Positions 21,908 through 30,363 of a stretch of 30,832 nt of DNA are shown here, piece by piece. Origin of the DNA: CAZNEZ01 sp964572475 (GTDB taxonomy: Bacteria; Bacillota; Clostridia; Lachnospirales; Lachnospiraceae). Location: contig CAZNEZ010000024.1 in NCBI GenBank assembly GCA_964572475.1, positions 1 to 30,832 of the forward strand. The letters run 5' to 3'. The notes beneath the pieces were generated by a model. It made no database searches. It saw only the letters and a list, made by a program, of their open reading frames with translations, and was not told the origin of the DNA. Position numbers and translations under genes: made by a program. How positions within the stretch are numbered: position 1 is the stretch's first letter; each line of letters opens with the position of its first letter.

Positions 21908-22345
21908 ATGGGACTTTTTACAGCATTTGATATAAGTGCTTCAGGAATGACAGCACAGAGATTAAGAACTGATACCATATCACAGAATCTGGCTAATGTT
22001 AGTACTACGAATACAGGTGATGGTACACCATACAGAAGAAAAACAGTGTTGTTCACTGAGAAAAATAATACATCATTTAGCAATGTACTGTTGTCTACAC
22101 AGGGAACAGTAGGAAGTGGAGTAAAGGTAACAAGTATCATAGAAGATACTACTACTCCTATGAGTAGAGTATATGACCCCTCACATCCTGATGCAGATGA
22201 TGATGGATATGTAACATATCCAAATGTCAATACAGTAACGGAGATGACTAATCTTATTGATGCAACAAGGTCATACGAAGCAAATGTTACAGCATTTAAT
22301 GCAAGTAAATCTATGGCTCTTAAGGGTCTTGAAGTTGGTAAATAG
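21908..22345 (+). CDS. flgC: Flagellar proximal rod protein FlgC
   Basis: A 145-residue FlgC rod subunit. The N-terminal FDISASGMTAQRLRTDTISQNLANVSTTNT matches the rod/hook family helix, and the C-terminus has NVNTVTEMTNLIDATRSYEANVTAFNASKSMALKGLEVGK, the standard FlgC end. AAGGAG overlaps the flgB stop and precedes the ATG by six bases. Length is typical (about 145-150). Confidence 0.96.
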   Translation: MGLFTAFDISASGMTAQRLRTDTISQNLANVSTTNTGDGTPYRRKTVLFTEKNNTSFSNVLLSTQGTVGSGVKVTSIIEDTTTPMSRVYDPSHPDADDDGYVTYPNVNTVTEMTNLIDATRSYEANVTAFNASKSMALKGLEVGK

Positions 22346-22357
22346 GAGGAATAAAAG

Positions 22358-22684
22358 ATGGCAGATGTATCTAGCTTGAATTCAGTAGCATTAGACTTCC
22401 TTAATTCATCGGTTAATTCGGTGACTAATTCTAGTAGTACTACTTCGACTTCAAATGATGCGTTTTCAACATTACTTTCATCTGCAATGGATATGGTAAA
22501 TGAGACTAATAGTTTATCTAATGCAGCAGAGGAAGCACAACTTAATTTTTCACTTGGCAATTTAGATAACACACATGATGTTTCTGTAGCGCAGCAGAAA
22601 GCATATCTCTCATTACAATATACAGTAGCGGTAAAGAATAAGTTACTTGATGCATATAAGGAGATAATGAATATTCAAATATAA
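22358..22684 (+). CDS. fliE: Flagellar hook-basal body protein FliE
   Basis: A 108-residue FliE, the adaptor between the MS-ring (FliF) and the rod. The N-terminus is Ser/Thr/Asn-rich; the C-terminal half carries the family signature FSLGNLDNTHDVSVAQQKAYLSLQYTVAVKNKLLDAYKEIMNIQI. AGGAGG at 22344-22349 overlaps the flgC stop, so translation is coupled. A stem-loop follows the stop before fliF. Confidence 0.94.
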   Translation: MADVSSLNSVALDFLNSSVNSVTNSSSTTSTSNDAFSTLLSSAMDMVNETNSLSNAAEEAQLNFSLGNLDNTHDVSVAQQKAYLSLQYTVAVKNKLLDAYKEIMNIQI

Positions 22685-22689
22685 CATTT

Positions 22690-22711
22690 CCCACGGCTTT
22701 ATGACCGTGGG
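22690..22711 (+). other. Intra-operon hairpin between fliE and fliF
   Basis: CCCACGG (22690-22696) and CCGTGGG (22705-22711) form a perfect GC-rich 7-bp stem with an 8-base loop in the 84-bp gap between fliE and fliF, the largest gap in the early flagellar genes here. It is followed by TTGTGCAGG, not a U-run, so it is more likely a processing or stability element, or a leaky terminator. Confidence 0.6.
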
Positions 22712-22768
22712 TTGTGCAGGTTTAGCCTAATAGAGCGTTCTATAATAGTAAGATAGATTGGAGTTTTC

Positions 22769-24370
22769 ATGAACGAGACAGTAAAGAAATTACAGGAACA
22801 AATTAAAAAATTTTGGGATAAATACGATAAAAAGCAGAGAACTATTATGATTAGTGTAGCTCTCGCAGTTGTTGTAACTGTAATTATTCTGGCATATATT
22901 CTGACAAAGCCTACATATGTTGAACTGGTAACATGCGAAGATACGGTAGAAGCAGCAAGCGTTAGAGATACACTTGTATCCAATTCAATTGATTATAGTA
23001 CATCATCTGATGGACTTGTCATTAGCGTTAAGAAAACAGACCAAGTCAATGCAACTTACTTGATAGCTCAGGAAGGTATAACAGCTTCAGAATATACAGT
23101 TGAGAATGCCTTGAGTGGAGGTTTCAGCACTACTTCGGATGACAAAGAAAAGTTATATCAAAAAGCACTTGAAGAAAAGATGAGAAAAGTTATTGAGAGT
23201 TTTGATTATGTTAATTCTGCATCTATAACATTTAATATGCCTACGAGTAAGCTAAGCATTATTAATTCAGATGAGGAAACATTTGTAAGTGCAGTACTAG
23301 ACCTAAAAGCGGATATGCCATCAGGAGCAGCGGAGTCAATGGCAAAATACATGGCTACGGCTGTAGGTAATGAAACAACTAATAGTGTTACTATTATTGA
23401 TACAAGGGGCAAGATGCTATATAAAGGTGACACGGAGGCAGCAACTACAACGTCGGGAGTAAGCCTGTCAGCACAGAACCTTATAAAAGAAGCATATAAT
23501 AATGAGGTAGTTAACAATATAACTAAATTATTGTCAACTACTCAGATTTATACAACGGTTTCTGTATCACCAGCATTATCAATAGATTTTAGTAAGACTG
23601 ATACAGTTGATACAGAATATAGAAACCCAGATGAAGTATTGGACAGCAGTTATGATTATGAATCTACAGGAGGAAGTACATCAGGAGGTGTACCTGGAAC
23701 GGATTCTAATGGTGATGATACTACATATGAGATACAGACATCCAGTGACGGAACTAATACTGTTACAATTAATAAAAGAGATTATGCCGTTAGTTCTAAA
23801 ATCACACATATAGAAGGAGAGGTTGGTAAGCTTGACAGAACTACCTCTACAGTAGCAGTTATTGCTACACAATATAAAGTCTATAATGAGGATACTTTAA
23901 GAGCAGCTGGTGAACTGGACAATGTTACTTGGGATGAGTACAAAGCTGCAAATGCTGGAAGTACAGAGATAACTGTATCAGATACGCTCAAAGCTGCAAT
24001 ATCAACAGCGATTAATTTTTCACAGGATAATATTTCTATTTTGGCATATGAAGTACCAGTATTTGAGGCTTCTACTGTAACAAGCAAAGGAATACAGGAT
24101 TACCTTCCTATAATACTTGCAGTTATTATACTTGGACTATTAGGATTTGTTGTATGGAGAAGTCTAAGACCAGTTGAAGTATCAGAAAGCGAGCCAGAGA
24201 TTTCGGTAGAGTCATTATTATCAAGTACAAAAGAAAGTCAGGAACCACTTGAAGATATAGATATGAGCATGGGCTCGGAAGCTAAGAAAGCTATTGACAA
24301 GTTTGTAGAAGAGAATCCAGAATCAGTTGCATTATTGTTACGTAACTGGCTCAATGATGACTGGAACTAG
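22769..24370 (+). CDS. fliF: Flagellar MS-ring protein FliF
   Basis: A 533-residue FliF, which forms the MS-ring in the cytoplasmic membrane. There are two membrane segments, about residues 25-46 (TIMISVALAVVVTVIILAYI) and about 445-465 (YLPIILAVIILGLLGFVVW), with periplasmic ring-building motifs between them (ALEEKMRKVIESFDYVNSASITFNMP). A low-complexity Gly/Ser/Thr/Asp stretch lies around residues 290-325. The C-terminal tail KKAIDKFVEENPESVALLLRNWLNDDWN binds FliG. GGAG lies five bases before the ATG. Confidence 0.96.
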   Translation: MNETVKKLQEQIKKFWDKYDKKQRTIMISVALAVVVTVIILAYILTKPTYVELVTCEDTVEAASVRDTLVSNSIDYSTSSDGLVISVKKTDQVNATYLIAQEGITASEYTVENALSGGFSTTSDDKEKLYQKALEEKMRKVIESFDYVNSASITFNMPTSKLSIINSDEETFVSAVLDLKADMPSGAAESMAKYMATAVGNETTNSVTIIDTRGKMLYKGDTEAATTTSGVSLSAQNLIKEAYNNEVVNNITKLLSTTQIYTTVSVSPALSIDFSKTDTVDTEYRNPDEVLDSSYDYESTGGSTSGGVPGTDSNGDDTTYEIQTSSDGTNTVTINKRDYAVSSKITHIEGEVGKLDRTTSTVAVIATQYKVYNEDTLRAAGELDNVTWDEYKAANAGSTEITVSDTLKAAISTAINFSQDNISILAYEVPVFEASTVTSKGIQDYLPIILAVIILGLLGFVVWRSLRPVEVSESEPEISVESLLSSTKESQEPLEDIDMSMGSEAKKAIDKFVEENPESVALLLRNWLNDDWN

Positions 24371-24384
24371 AAGGAGTGCCAACT

Positions 24385-25404
24385 ATGAAGTCTAATAATA
24401 ATACTAGTGAGTTTACTGGTTCACAAAAAGCAGCTATATTGCTAATTGCATTAGGACCAGAAAAATCAGCACTTATATTTAAACATCTAAAAGAAGAAGA
24501 AATAGAGCAGATGACTCTTGAAATTGCTAATATACGTAGCGTTTCACCACAAGTCAAGGAAGAGATATTAGACGAGTTTTATCAGATATGTCTTGCTCAG
24601 CAATATATTGCTGAAGGTGGTATTGGATATGCAAAAGATCTTCTTGAAAAAGCACTTGGAATGGAGAAAGCGCAGGAAGTTATTGGAAGACTTACAGCAT
24701 CACTTCAGGTTAGACCGTTTGAGTTTGTTAGAAAAACAGACCCTTCACAGTTATTGAATTTTATTCAGGACGAGCATCCACAGACTATAGCACTTATTCT
24801 TTCTTATCTGCCATCATCACAGGCAGCTAATATTGTGTCAGCATTGCCTCTTGATAAGCAGGCTGATGTTGCTAAACGTATTGCACAGATGGATAGAACA
24901 TCACCAGATGTTATTAAAGAAGTTGAAAGAGTACTTGAAAGAAAACTTTCAAGCCTTGTTAATCAGGATTACACCATTATTGGTGGCGTAGATGCTATTG
25001 TTGATATTCTTAATACTGTTGACCGTGGTACTGAAAAACATATTATGGAGAATCTTGAAATTGAAGAGCCAGAGCTTGCTGATGAGATTAGGCGTAAGAT
25101 GTTTGTATTTGAAGATATTCTTGCCCTTGATGATAAAACTATTCAGAGAGTTCTTAGAGATGTTGACCATAATGATCTTGCTATTGCACTTAAAGGTGCT
25201 AATGAAGAAGTTCAGGCTGCAATATTTAATAACCAGTCAAAACGTCTTGCTGTTATGATTAAAGAGGATATGGAATTCATGGGACCAGTAAGAATGAAGG
25301 ATGTTGAAGAAGCACAGCAGAAGATTGTTAATGTTATCCGTAAACTCGAAGACTCGGGTGAGATTATTATTGCCCGTGGTGGAGGTGACGAAATAGTTGT
25401 CTAA
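24385..25404 (+). CDS. fliG: Flagellar motor switch protein FliG
   Basis: A 339-residue FliG, part of the C-ring that generates torque with the stator and sets rotation direction. The N-terminal domain begins FTGSQKAAILLIALGPEKSALIFKHLKEEEIEQM. The middle domain has the EHPQ motif (LNFIQDEHPQTIALILSYLPSSQAA). The C-terminal domain includes the charged torque helix FEDILALDDKTIQRVLRDVDHNDLAIALKG. A GTG at 24376 is in frame, but AAGGAG (24371-24376) is eight bases before the ATG at 24385. Its 3' end overlaps fliH by 8 bp. Confidence 0.96.
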   Translation: MKSNNNTSEFTGSQKAAILLIALGPEKSALIFKHLKEEEIEQMTLEIANIRSVSPQVKEEILDEFYQICLAQQYIAEGGIGYAKDLLEKALGMEKAQEVIGRLTASLQVRPFEFVRKTDPSQLLNFIQDEHPQTIALILSYLPSSQAANIVSALPLDKQADVAKRIAQMDRTSPDVIKEVERVLERKLSSLVNQDYTIIGGVDAIVDILNTVDRGTEKHIMENLEIEEPELADEIRRKMFVFEDILALDDKTIQRVLRDVDHNDLAIALKGANEEVQAAIFNNQSKRLAVMIKEDMEFMGPVRMKDVEEAQQKIVNVIRKLEDSGEIIIARGGGDEIVV

Positions 25405-26248
25405 TTTATTAAAATCACACACAGTTAAATGTGATGAAAGTGATAAAAGAGTTTTGGATTTTAACGAATTGATATCTGAAAAGATTGTTGAAATTAAAGC
25501 AAGTATAGAAAAAGAAGCAATAATTAATAACGAAAATACTGGATTTGTAGAAGGTATTGATGCTCAAAAGGTTGAATTGCTGCTAAATGAGCAGACAGAT
25601 GAAACAACAGCTACACAAGAATCTTCTGTTGATGAAGAAACCCTTGAACAGATGAATGAAAAAGCGGATTCGATTATTACAAATGCTAACAATCAGGCTG
25701 ATTCAATTATCGATAATGCACGTATTGAGGCTGAAAATATAAAAAATAATGCATTTGAAGAAGGAAGAAAGCTTGGATATGAAGAAGGAATAAAGGAAGG
25801 AAGAACTTTAATTGATGAAGAAAAAGCAAATCTTGAAGTTCTTAGAAATAATATAGAGATTGATAGAAAAAAGGCTATTGATGAATTAGAACCTCAATTA
25901 GTAAATACGATTCTTGATGTGTTTGAAAAAGTGACACATGTTTTATCAGATGATAAAAAGGAGCTTATTCTTCAATTGGTCGATTCTGCAATAACACAAG
26001 TAGATATTGGTAATAATTTTATTGTTAGAGTATCTAAAGATGATGGACAATATGTAAAGGAACATAAAGAAGAAATCCTTAATTCTGTTGATAGGGATAT
26101 TCATGTTGATATTGTTGAAGATATAACAATGAAGAAAAATCAATGCCTGATTGAAACAGATTATGGAATATATGATTGTAGCCTTGATACACAACTGGAG
26201 AATCTAATTCGTGAAATCAGATTACTCTCATGTGCAATTACAGAATAA
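25397..26248 (+). CDS. fliH: Flagellar assembly protein FliH
   Basis: A 283-residue FliH, the peripheral stalk protein that binds and regulates the export ATPase FliI. Residues of about 80-165 form a charged helical stretch (ADSIITNANNQADSIIDNARIEAENI, then GRKLGYEEGIKEGR), related to the b/delta subunits of F-type ATPases; the C-terminal part (QLVDSAITQVDIGNNFIVRVSKDDGQYVKEH) is the FliH/HrpE globular domain. The start is TTG at 25397, nine bases after GGAGGTG inside the end of fliG, giving an 8-bp overlap. FliH is poorly conserved; context and architecture make the call. Confidence 0.88.
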   Translation: MSNLLKSHTVKCDESDKRVLDFNELISEKIVEIKASIEKEAIINNENTGFVEGIDAQKVELLLNEQTDETTATQESSVDEETLEQMNEKADSIITNANNQADSIIDNARIEAENIKNNAFEEGRKLGYEEGIKEGRTLIDEEKANLEVLRNNIEIDRKKAIDELEPQLVNTILDVFEKVTHVLSDDKKELILQLVDSAITQVDIGNNFIVRVSKDDGQYVKEHKEEILNSVDRDIHVDIVEDITMKKNQCLIETDYGIYDCSLDTQLENLIREIRLLSCAITE

Positions 26249-26261
26249 TGGATGTGACCCA

Positions 26262-27572
26262 ATGGTGATAAATACTGAAAAATATACGCAATTAATTGAA
26301 AAATCATTTGTAAAAAAGATGGGAAAAGTTTCTAAAATCGTTGGACTTACAATTGAATCTATTGGACCAGAAGCTAACCTAAACGATGTGTGCAGAATTA
26401 TATCTAAGGAAGATGCTACACAATCTGTAATGGCTGAGGTTGTGGGATTTAAAGATAAAAGAATATTATTAATGCCATTTGACAGTATTGAAGGAATTGG
26501 ACCAGGAAGTATTGTTGAGAACACCGGGTCGGTTCTTAAAGTAAAAGTAAGCGATGACATTCTTGGAAAAGCGGTTGATGGATTAGGAAATCCTATTGAT
26601 GGGAGCGAAATTGAAAATCCAGAATATTGTTCTGTTGAATCATCACCTCCAGACCCCATGTCAAGAGAAATCATTAGTGATATTTTGCCATTGGGAGTAA
26701 AAGCAGTTGATGGATTGATTACGGTTGGAAAAGGACAAAGAATTGGTATATTTGCAGGAAGTGGAGTTGGAAAAAGTACCCTGCTTGGTATGTTTGCAAG
26801 AAATACAAAGGCAGATATTAATGTTATAGCACTTATTGGAGAACGAGGAAGAGAAGTACGAGAATTTATTGAACGAGATCTTGGAGAAGAGGGTATGCGA
26901 AGAAGCGTTGTTGTAGTTGCAACTTCAGATAGACCTGCACTTATTAGAAATAAAGCTGCTAAGACAGCTACAGCTATTGCGGAGTATTTTAGAGACCAGG
27001 GTAAAGATGTACTTCTTATGATGGATTCTTTGACACGTTTTTCAATGGCACAAAGAGAAATAGGACTTGCTTCAGGAGAACCTCCTGTTACAAGAGGATA
27101 TCCGCCTAGTGTATACAGTGAAATGCCTAAATTGCTTGAACGTGCAGGAAATTCTGATGTGGGTTCTATTACAGGATTATATACGGTTCTTGTTGATGGC
27201 GATGATTTTAATGAACCAATAACAGATACAGCAAGAAGTATTTTGGATGGTCATATTATGTTATCAAGAAAGTTGGCACATAAAAATCATTACCCTGCAA
27301 TAGATGTGCTTCAAAGCATTTCTCGTGTTATGAGCCAGATTGCCACAAAGGAGCAGAAAAAAACTGCGGGTAAGCTTAAGAATGTTTTAGCTACATATAA
27401 TGACGCCGAGGATCTTATTAACATTGGAGCGTACAAATCAGGCTCTAATAAAGATATAGATTATGCGGTAAATAAAATAGAATCAGTTAATCAATATTTG
27501 ATGCAGGATGTTGATGAAAAATTTGAATTTGAACAGGAAATACAACAGCTAAGCGATTTGTTTGAGGAATAA
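26262..27572 (+). CDS. fliI: Flagellum-specific ATPase FliI
   Basis: A 436-residue export ATPase, homologous to the F1 beta subunit, that energises unfolding and delivery of flagellar substrates. Walker A is GSGVGKST at residues 166-173; Walker B is DVLLMMDSLTRFSMAQREIGLASGEPP, and VTRGYPPSVYSEMPKLLERAG is a type III ATPase signature. The frame is open back to a GTG at 26211 inside fliH, but GGATGTGA at 26250-26257 precedes the ATG at 26262 and the resulting length matches B. subtilis FliI. GTG at 26265 is an alternative. Confidence 0.95.
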   Translation: MVINTEKYTQLIEKSFVKKMGKVSKIVGLTIESIGPEANLNDVCRIISKEDATQSVMAEVVGFKDKRILLMPFDSIEGIGPGSIVENTGSVLKVKVSDDILGKAVDGLGNPIDGSEIENPEYCSVESSPPDPMSREIISDILPLGVKAVDGLITVGKGQRIGIFAGSGVGKSTLLGMFARNTKADINVIALIGERGREVREFIERDLGEEGMRRSVVVVATSDRPALIRNKAAKTATAIAEYFRDQGKDVLLMMDSLTRFSMAQREIGLASGEPPVTRGYPPSVYSEMPKLLERAGNSDVGSITGLYTVLVDGDDFNEPITDTARSILDGHIMLSRKLAHKNHYPAIDVLQSISRVMSQIATKEQKKTAGKLKNVLATYNDAEDLINIGAYKSGSNKDIDYAVNKIESVNQYLMQDVDEKFEFEQEIQQLSDLFEE

Positions 27573-27577
27573 CATTT

Positions 27578-28021
27578 ATGGCGAAATTCAATTATAAAAT
27601 GCAAAATATATTAAATGTCAAGATAAATCTTGAAACGCAAGCTAAATCAGCTTTTGCTGAAGCAAGTGAAAAATTACGCATAGAAGAGGTTAAGCTAGAG
27701 AGGATTTATGCCGATATAAAAGGATATGAAGAGCATATAAGACAGATTAACCAGTCACGACTCGACATATTAGAACTTTCCAGGTGCAATAAAGCTATTT
27801 CATTAAAACAGGATGAAGCTAAATTACAACAAAAAGTTATTCAGAAAGCAGAAAAGAATCTCGAACTTGCAAGAGTTAAGCTTAGCAAAGTTATGATAGA
27901 AAGAAAAACTCAGGAGAAACTTAAGGAGAGAGCTTTTGAGGAATTTTTAAAAGAGCTGGAAGCAGAGGAAAAAAAGGAAATCGATGAAGTAGTCAGCTTC
28001 CAATATAACAAATCAGAATAG
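27578..28021 (+). CDS. fliJ: Flagellar export chaperone FliJ
   Basis: A 147-residue, almost wholly alpha-helical coiled-coil protein (FNYKMQNILNVKINLETQAKSAFAEASEKLRIEE...). FliJ is the central stalk of the FliH-FliI-FliJ export ATPase and escorts empty chaperones. Sequence similarity is weak across this family, but the opening F-Y-x-x-Q-x-I-L-N-V-K is typical and the gene sits directly after fliI (5-bp gap). Confidence 0.87.
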   Translation: MAKFNYKMQNILNVKINLETQAKSAFAEASEKLRIEEVKLERIYADIKGYEEHIRQINQSRLDILELSRCNKAISLKQDEAKLQQKVIQKAEKNLELARVKLSKVMIERKTQEKLKERAFEEFLKELEAEEKKEIDEVVSFQYNKSE

Positions 28022-28032
28022 CAGGTGAGAGA

Positions 28033-28824
28033 ATGGCTAAAAAGAACAAAAATAATATTGATGAAAATATTGAAAATAATATTGATGAACTTGAGGATGT
28101 TGACTTTGAGGAAGGAAAAAAGAAAAGTAAAGCAGCTTCTATAGGATTGGTTTTACTAATAATACTTGTATGGCTTGGCATTTTTGCAGCTCTAGTTAAA
28201 CTGGATGTTGGTGGCTTTGGAAGCACAGTTATGTCGCCAATATTAAAAGATATACCGATTGTCAACTCTATTCTTCCTAATACAGATGATGCTAGTGATG
28301 TTACAAACTATCCATATAAAAGTCTTGGAGAGGCTATAACTTACATAAAAGAACTGGAAGTTCAACAACAGGATTATGAGAAATCGATAGCTGAACTAAA
28401 AGAAAAAGTTGCAGATTTACAGTCTGAAAATACAAGATTACAGGCATTTGAAGATGATCAGACTAACTTTAATTCATTAAAGTCAAAATTCTATGAAGAG
28501 GTTGTATTTGGTGAGAAAGCTCTTTCTTATGATGAATATAAAAAATATTACGAATCAATAGACCCAGCAAATGCTGAAAAACTGTATCAGCAGGTGCTTG
28601 AAAAATATATGGTTGATGAGCAGTATACAGAATTAGCAAATGCATACAGTCAGATGAAACCAAAAAAAGCGGCAGCCGCTTTATATGAAATGACAGGAAA
28701 TCTCGATACTGTCGTGACCATATTAAAAAGTATGGACTCAAAAAAGAGAGCGCTTATTTTAGATGCACTGAGTGATATTGACTCAGTATATTGCGCAAAG
28801 GTAACAGTTTTGCTTGCTCCATAG
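28033..28824 (+). CDS. ylxF: MotE/YlxF-like protein with MgtE-type C-terminal domain
   Basis: A 263-residue protein at the ylxF position between fliJ and fliK. It has an acidic, Asn-rich cytoplasmic start, one membrane segment (about residues 36-57, GLVLLIILVWLGIFAALVKL), a coiled coil (about 100-145) and a C-terminal helical domain related to the MgtE intracellular N-domain (YSQMKPKKAAAALYEM, then VVTILKSMDSKKRALILDAL). MotE in Gram-negatives stabilises MotC for stator function, and YlxF in Bacillus is flagellar-operon encoded. A motor or export role is inferred from position; the exact function is unknown. Confidence 0.8.
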   Translation: MAKKNKNNIDENIENNIDELEDVDFEEGKKKSKAASIGLVLLIILVWLGIFAALVKLDVGGFGSTVMSPILKDIPIVNSILPNTDDASDVTNYPYKSLGEAITYIKELEVQQQDYEKSIAELKEKVADLQSENTRLQAFEDDQTNFNSLKSKFYEEVVFGEKALSYDEYKKYYESIDPANAEKLYQQVLEKYMVDEQYTELANAYSQMKPKKAAAALYEMTGNLDTVVTILKSMDSKKRALILDALSDIDSVYCAKVTVLLAP

Positions 28825-28866
28825 TAAGCAAATGTTATATATAGTACATTGAAAAGAGGTGAAAAT

Positions 28867-30291
28867 ATGGTAAGCACAGGAATTGCAAAAGCAAATTTCA
28901 TTTTTGCAACTACATCAGGTGCAAAATCAGCAGCCACCGACAAAACAAGCAATAGTTCTGGTACAAGCTTTGAAGAGCATATGAGCAAGGTTGAACAGTC
29001 TTCTACTAGCAACAGTAATAAGACAGACAGTAAAACTAACACTAAAGACGCTTCGTTTAATGAAAAGATTAATGAAGTAGTTCAGAAAGCTAAAAGCAAT
29101 AGCAAAGCTAACAAAACAGATAAGATTGACGAAGAAGATGAAATACCTAAAGATTGTAATGGTGAAGAAATCAACTGGATCAAAATATCAGAGATGTTTG
29201 TTACGTTTGGTAAAATGGCGGATCAGATGAAAGACCAGCTTCAGGAATATCTTGGAGTATCAAAAGAAGAATTGAATGACATTCTTAATTCACTTGGATT
29301 TAATGATAGTGATTTAATGAATGAAAATGGTCTGAAAGAGTTGTTTGCACAGTTTACTCAGACTGGTGATGCAATGGGACTTCTTACAAATCAAGAAATT
29401 TCTGATAAGCTATCTCAGGCAACAGACTTTATGAATCAGCTTAAGAATGAATTTGAACAGGAATTTGGCTTGAGTGATAAAGAATTTAATGATTTTATTA
29501 ATAAAATTGAAAATTCTGAAATCAAGACAATGCTTGACGAAACAAAGATTGATTCTGACGAAGTAATAAAGAACCCAGCAGAGGCAGAAAATACAGCTGA
29601 TGGTATAAAAAATACTTCTGAAGTTGAAGGCGAAAATGAGATTTCTTCCAATGAAAAGACAACATCACAGGAAACTGCAAGCTCTTCGGAATCAGTAAAC
29701 AGTGCTGATGTTAAGACATCATCAGGAAACACAGCTAAAGATGGTTCTTCTAATGCTGGTAATGGAATGAATAATAACAATGCATCGGATTTTACACAGA
29801 CAATGATTAACAATATTATGAATGCTGTGGAAGACAATCTTACAGAACCAGAAGAAGTAAATGTTATTAGACAAATTATTGATGGTGTACAGTTTCAGTC
29901 TAATAAAACAATTGACAGTCTTGAAATTCAGCTTTCTCCAGAACATTTAGGAAAAGTAAATATTCAGGTTGCTGTAAAAGATGGAGTTATGACGGCTTCA
30001 ATTTCAGCGGAGACAGAAGCGGCTAAAAGGGCGATGGAGAATCAATTGACATTATTAAAAGATAATCTCAATAATCAGGGATTAAAGATTGATGCAGTTG
30101 AGATTACAGTTGCCAGTCATGGATTTGAGCAAAACATGAATCAAAGCAATGAAAAAAAACATAATGAAAAAGCAAATCACAGAGCAATAAGCAAAGCAGA
30201 TTTGGCTGCAATTAATGGTGAAGTATTAGAAGATTCTGCAAATGAACAGAATATTCAGGAAGATGGCAATACAGTTAATTACATAGCGTAG
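28867..30291 (+). CDS. fliK: Flagellar hook-length control protein FliK
   Basis: A 474-residue FliK, the secreted ruler that ends hook growth and switches export to filament substrates. The first two thirds are Ser/Thr/Asn/Glu-rich low-complexity sequence. The conserved C-terminal domain (about residues 335-425) contains IDSLEIQLSPEHLGKVNIQVAVKDG and ALxLLKxxLxxQGLxIxxV-like sequence (LTLLKDNLNNQGLKIDAVEITV). A TTG at 28849 is in frame, but AGAGGTGA (28855-28862) serves the ATG at 28867. A putative export signal lies in the disordered N-terminus. Confidence 0.9.
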   Translation: MVSTGIAKANFIFATTSGAKSAATDKTSNSSGTSFEEHMSKVEQSSTSNSNKTDSKTNTKDASFNEKINEVVQKAKSNSKANKTDKIDEEDEIPKDCNGEEINWIKISEMFVTFGKMADQMKDQLQEYLGVSKEELNDILNSLGFNDSDLMNENGLKELFAQFTQTGDAMGLLTNQEISDKLSQATDFMNQLKNEFEQEFGLSDKEFNDFINKIENSEIKTMLDETKIDSDEVIKNPAEAENTADGIKNTSEVEGENEISSNEKTTSQETASSSESVNSADVKTSSGNTAKDGSSNAGNGMNNNNASDFTQTMINNIMNAVEDNLTEPEEVNVIRQIIDGVQFQSNKTIDSLEIQLSPEHLGKVNIQVAVKDGVMTASISAETEAAKRAMENQLTLLKDNLNNQGLKIDAVEITVASHGFEQNMNQSNEKKHNEKANHRAISKADLAAINGEVLEDSANEQNIQEDGNTVNYIA

Positions 30292-30363
30292 TTTATATAA
30301 CAAAAAAGACGTATGAGATGTAATGTTATAAGAAAGGATAAGTGCGAAAGCATAGGTAGAAAA

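Noticed and set aside
21904..22572. 222-codon open frame on the minus strand across flgC and fliE
   Set aside because: It lies wholly antisense to two unmistakable flagellar genes and shows no recognisable domain; it is a shadow of their codon usage.
30292..30363. c-di-GMP or other riboswitch between fliK and flgD
   Set aside because: Only 72 bp with one tiny tetraloop hairpin and none of the conserved GEMM core features.
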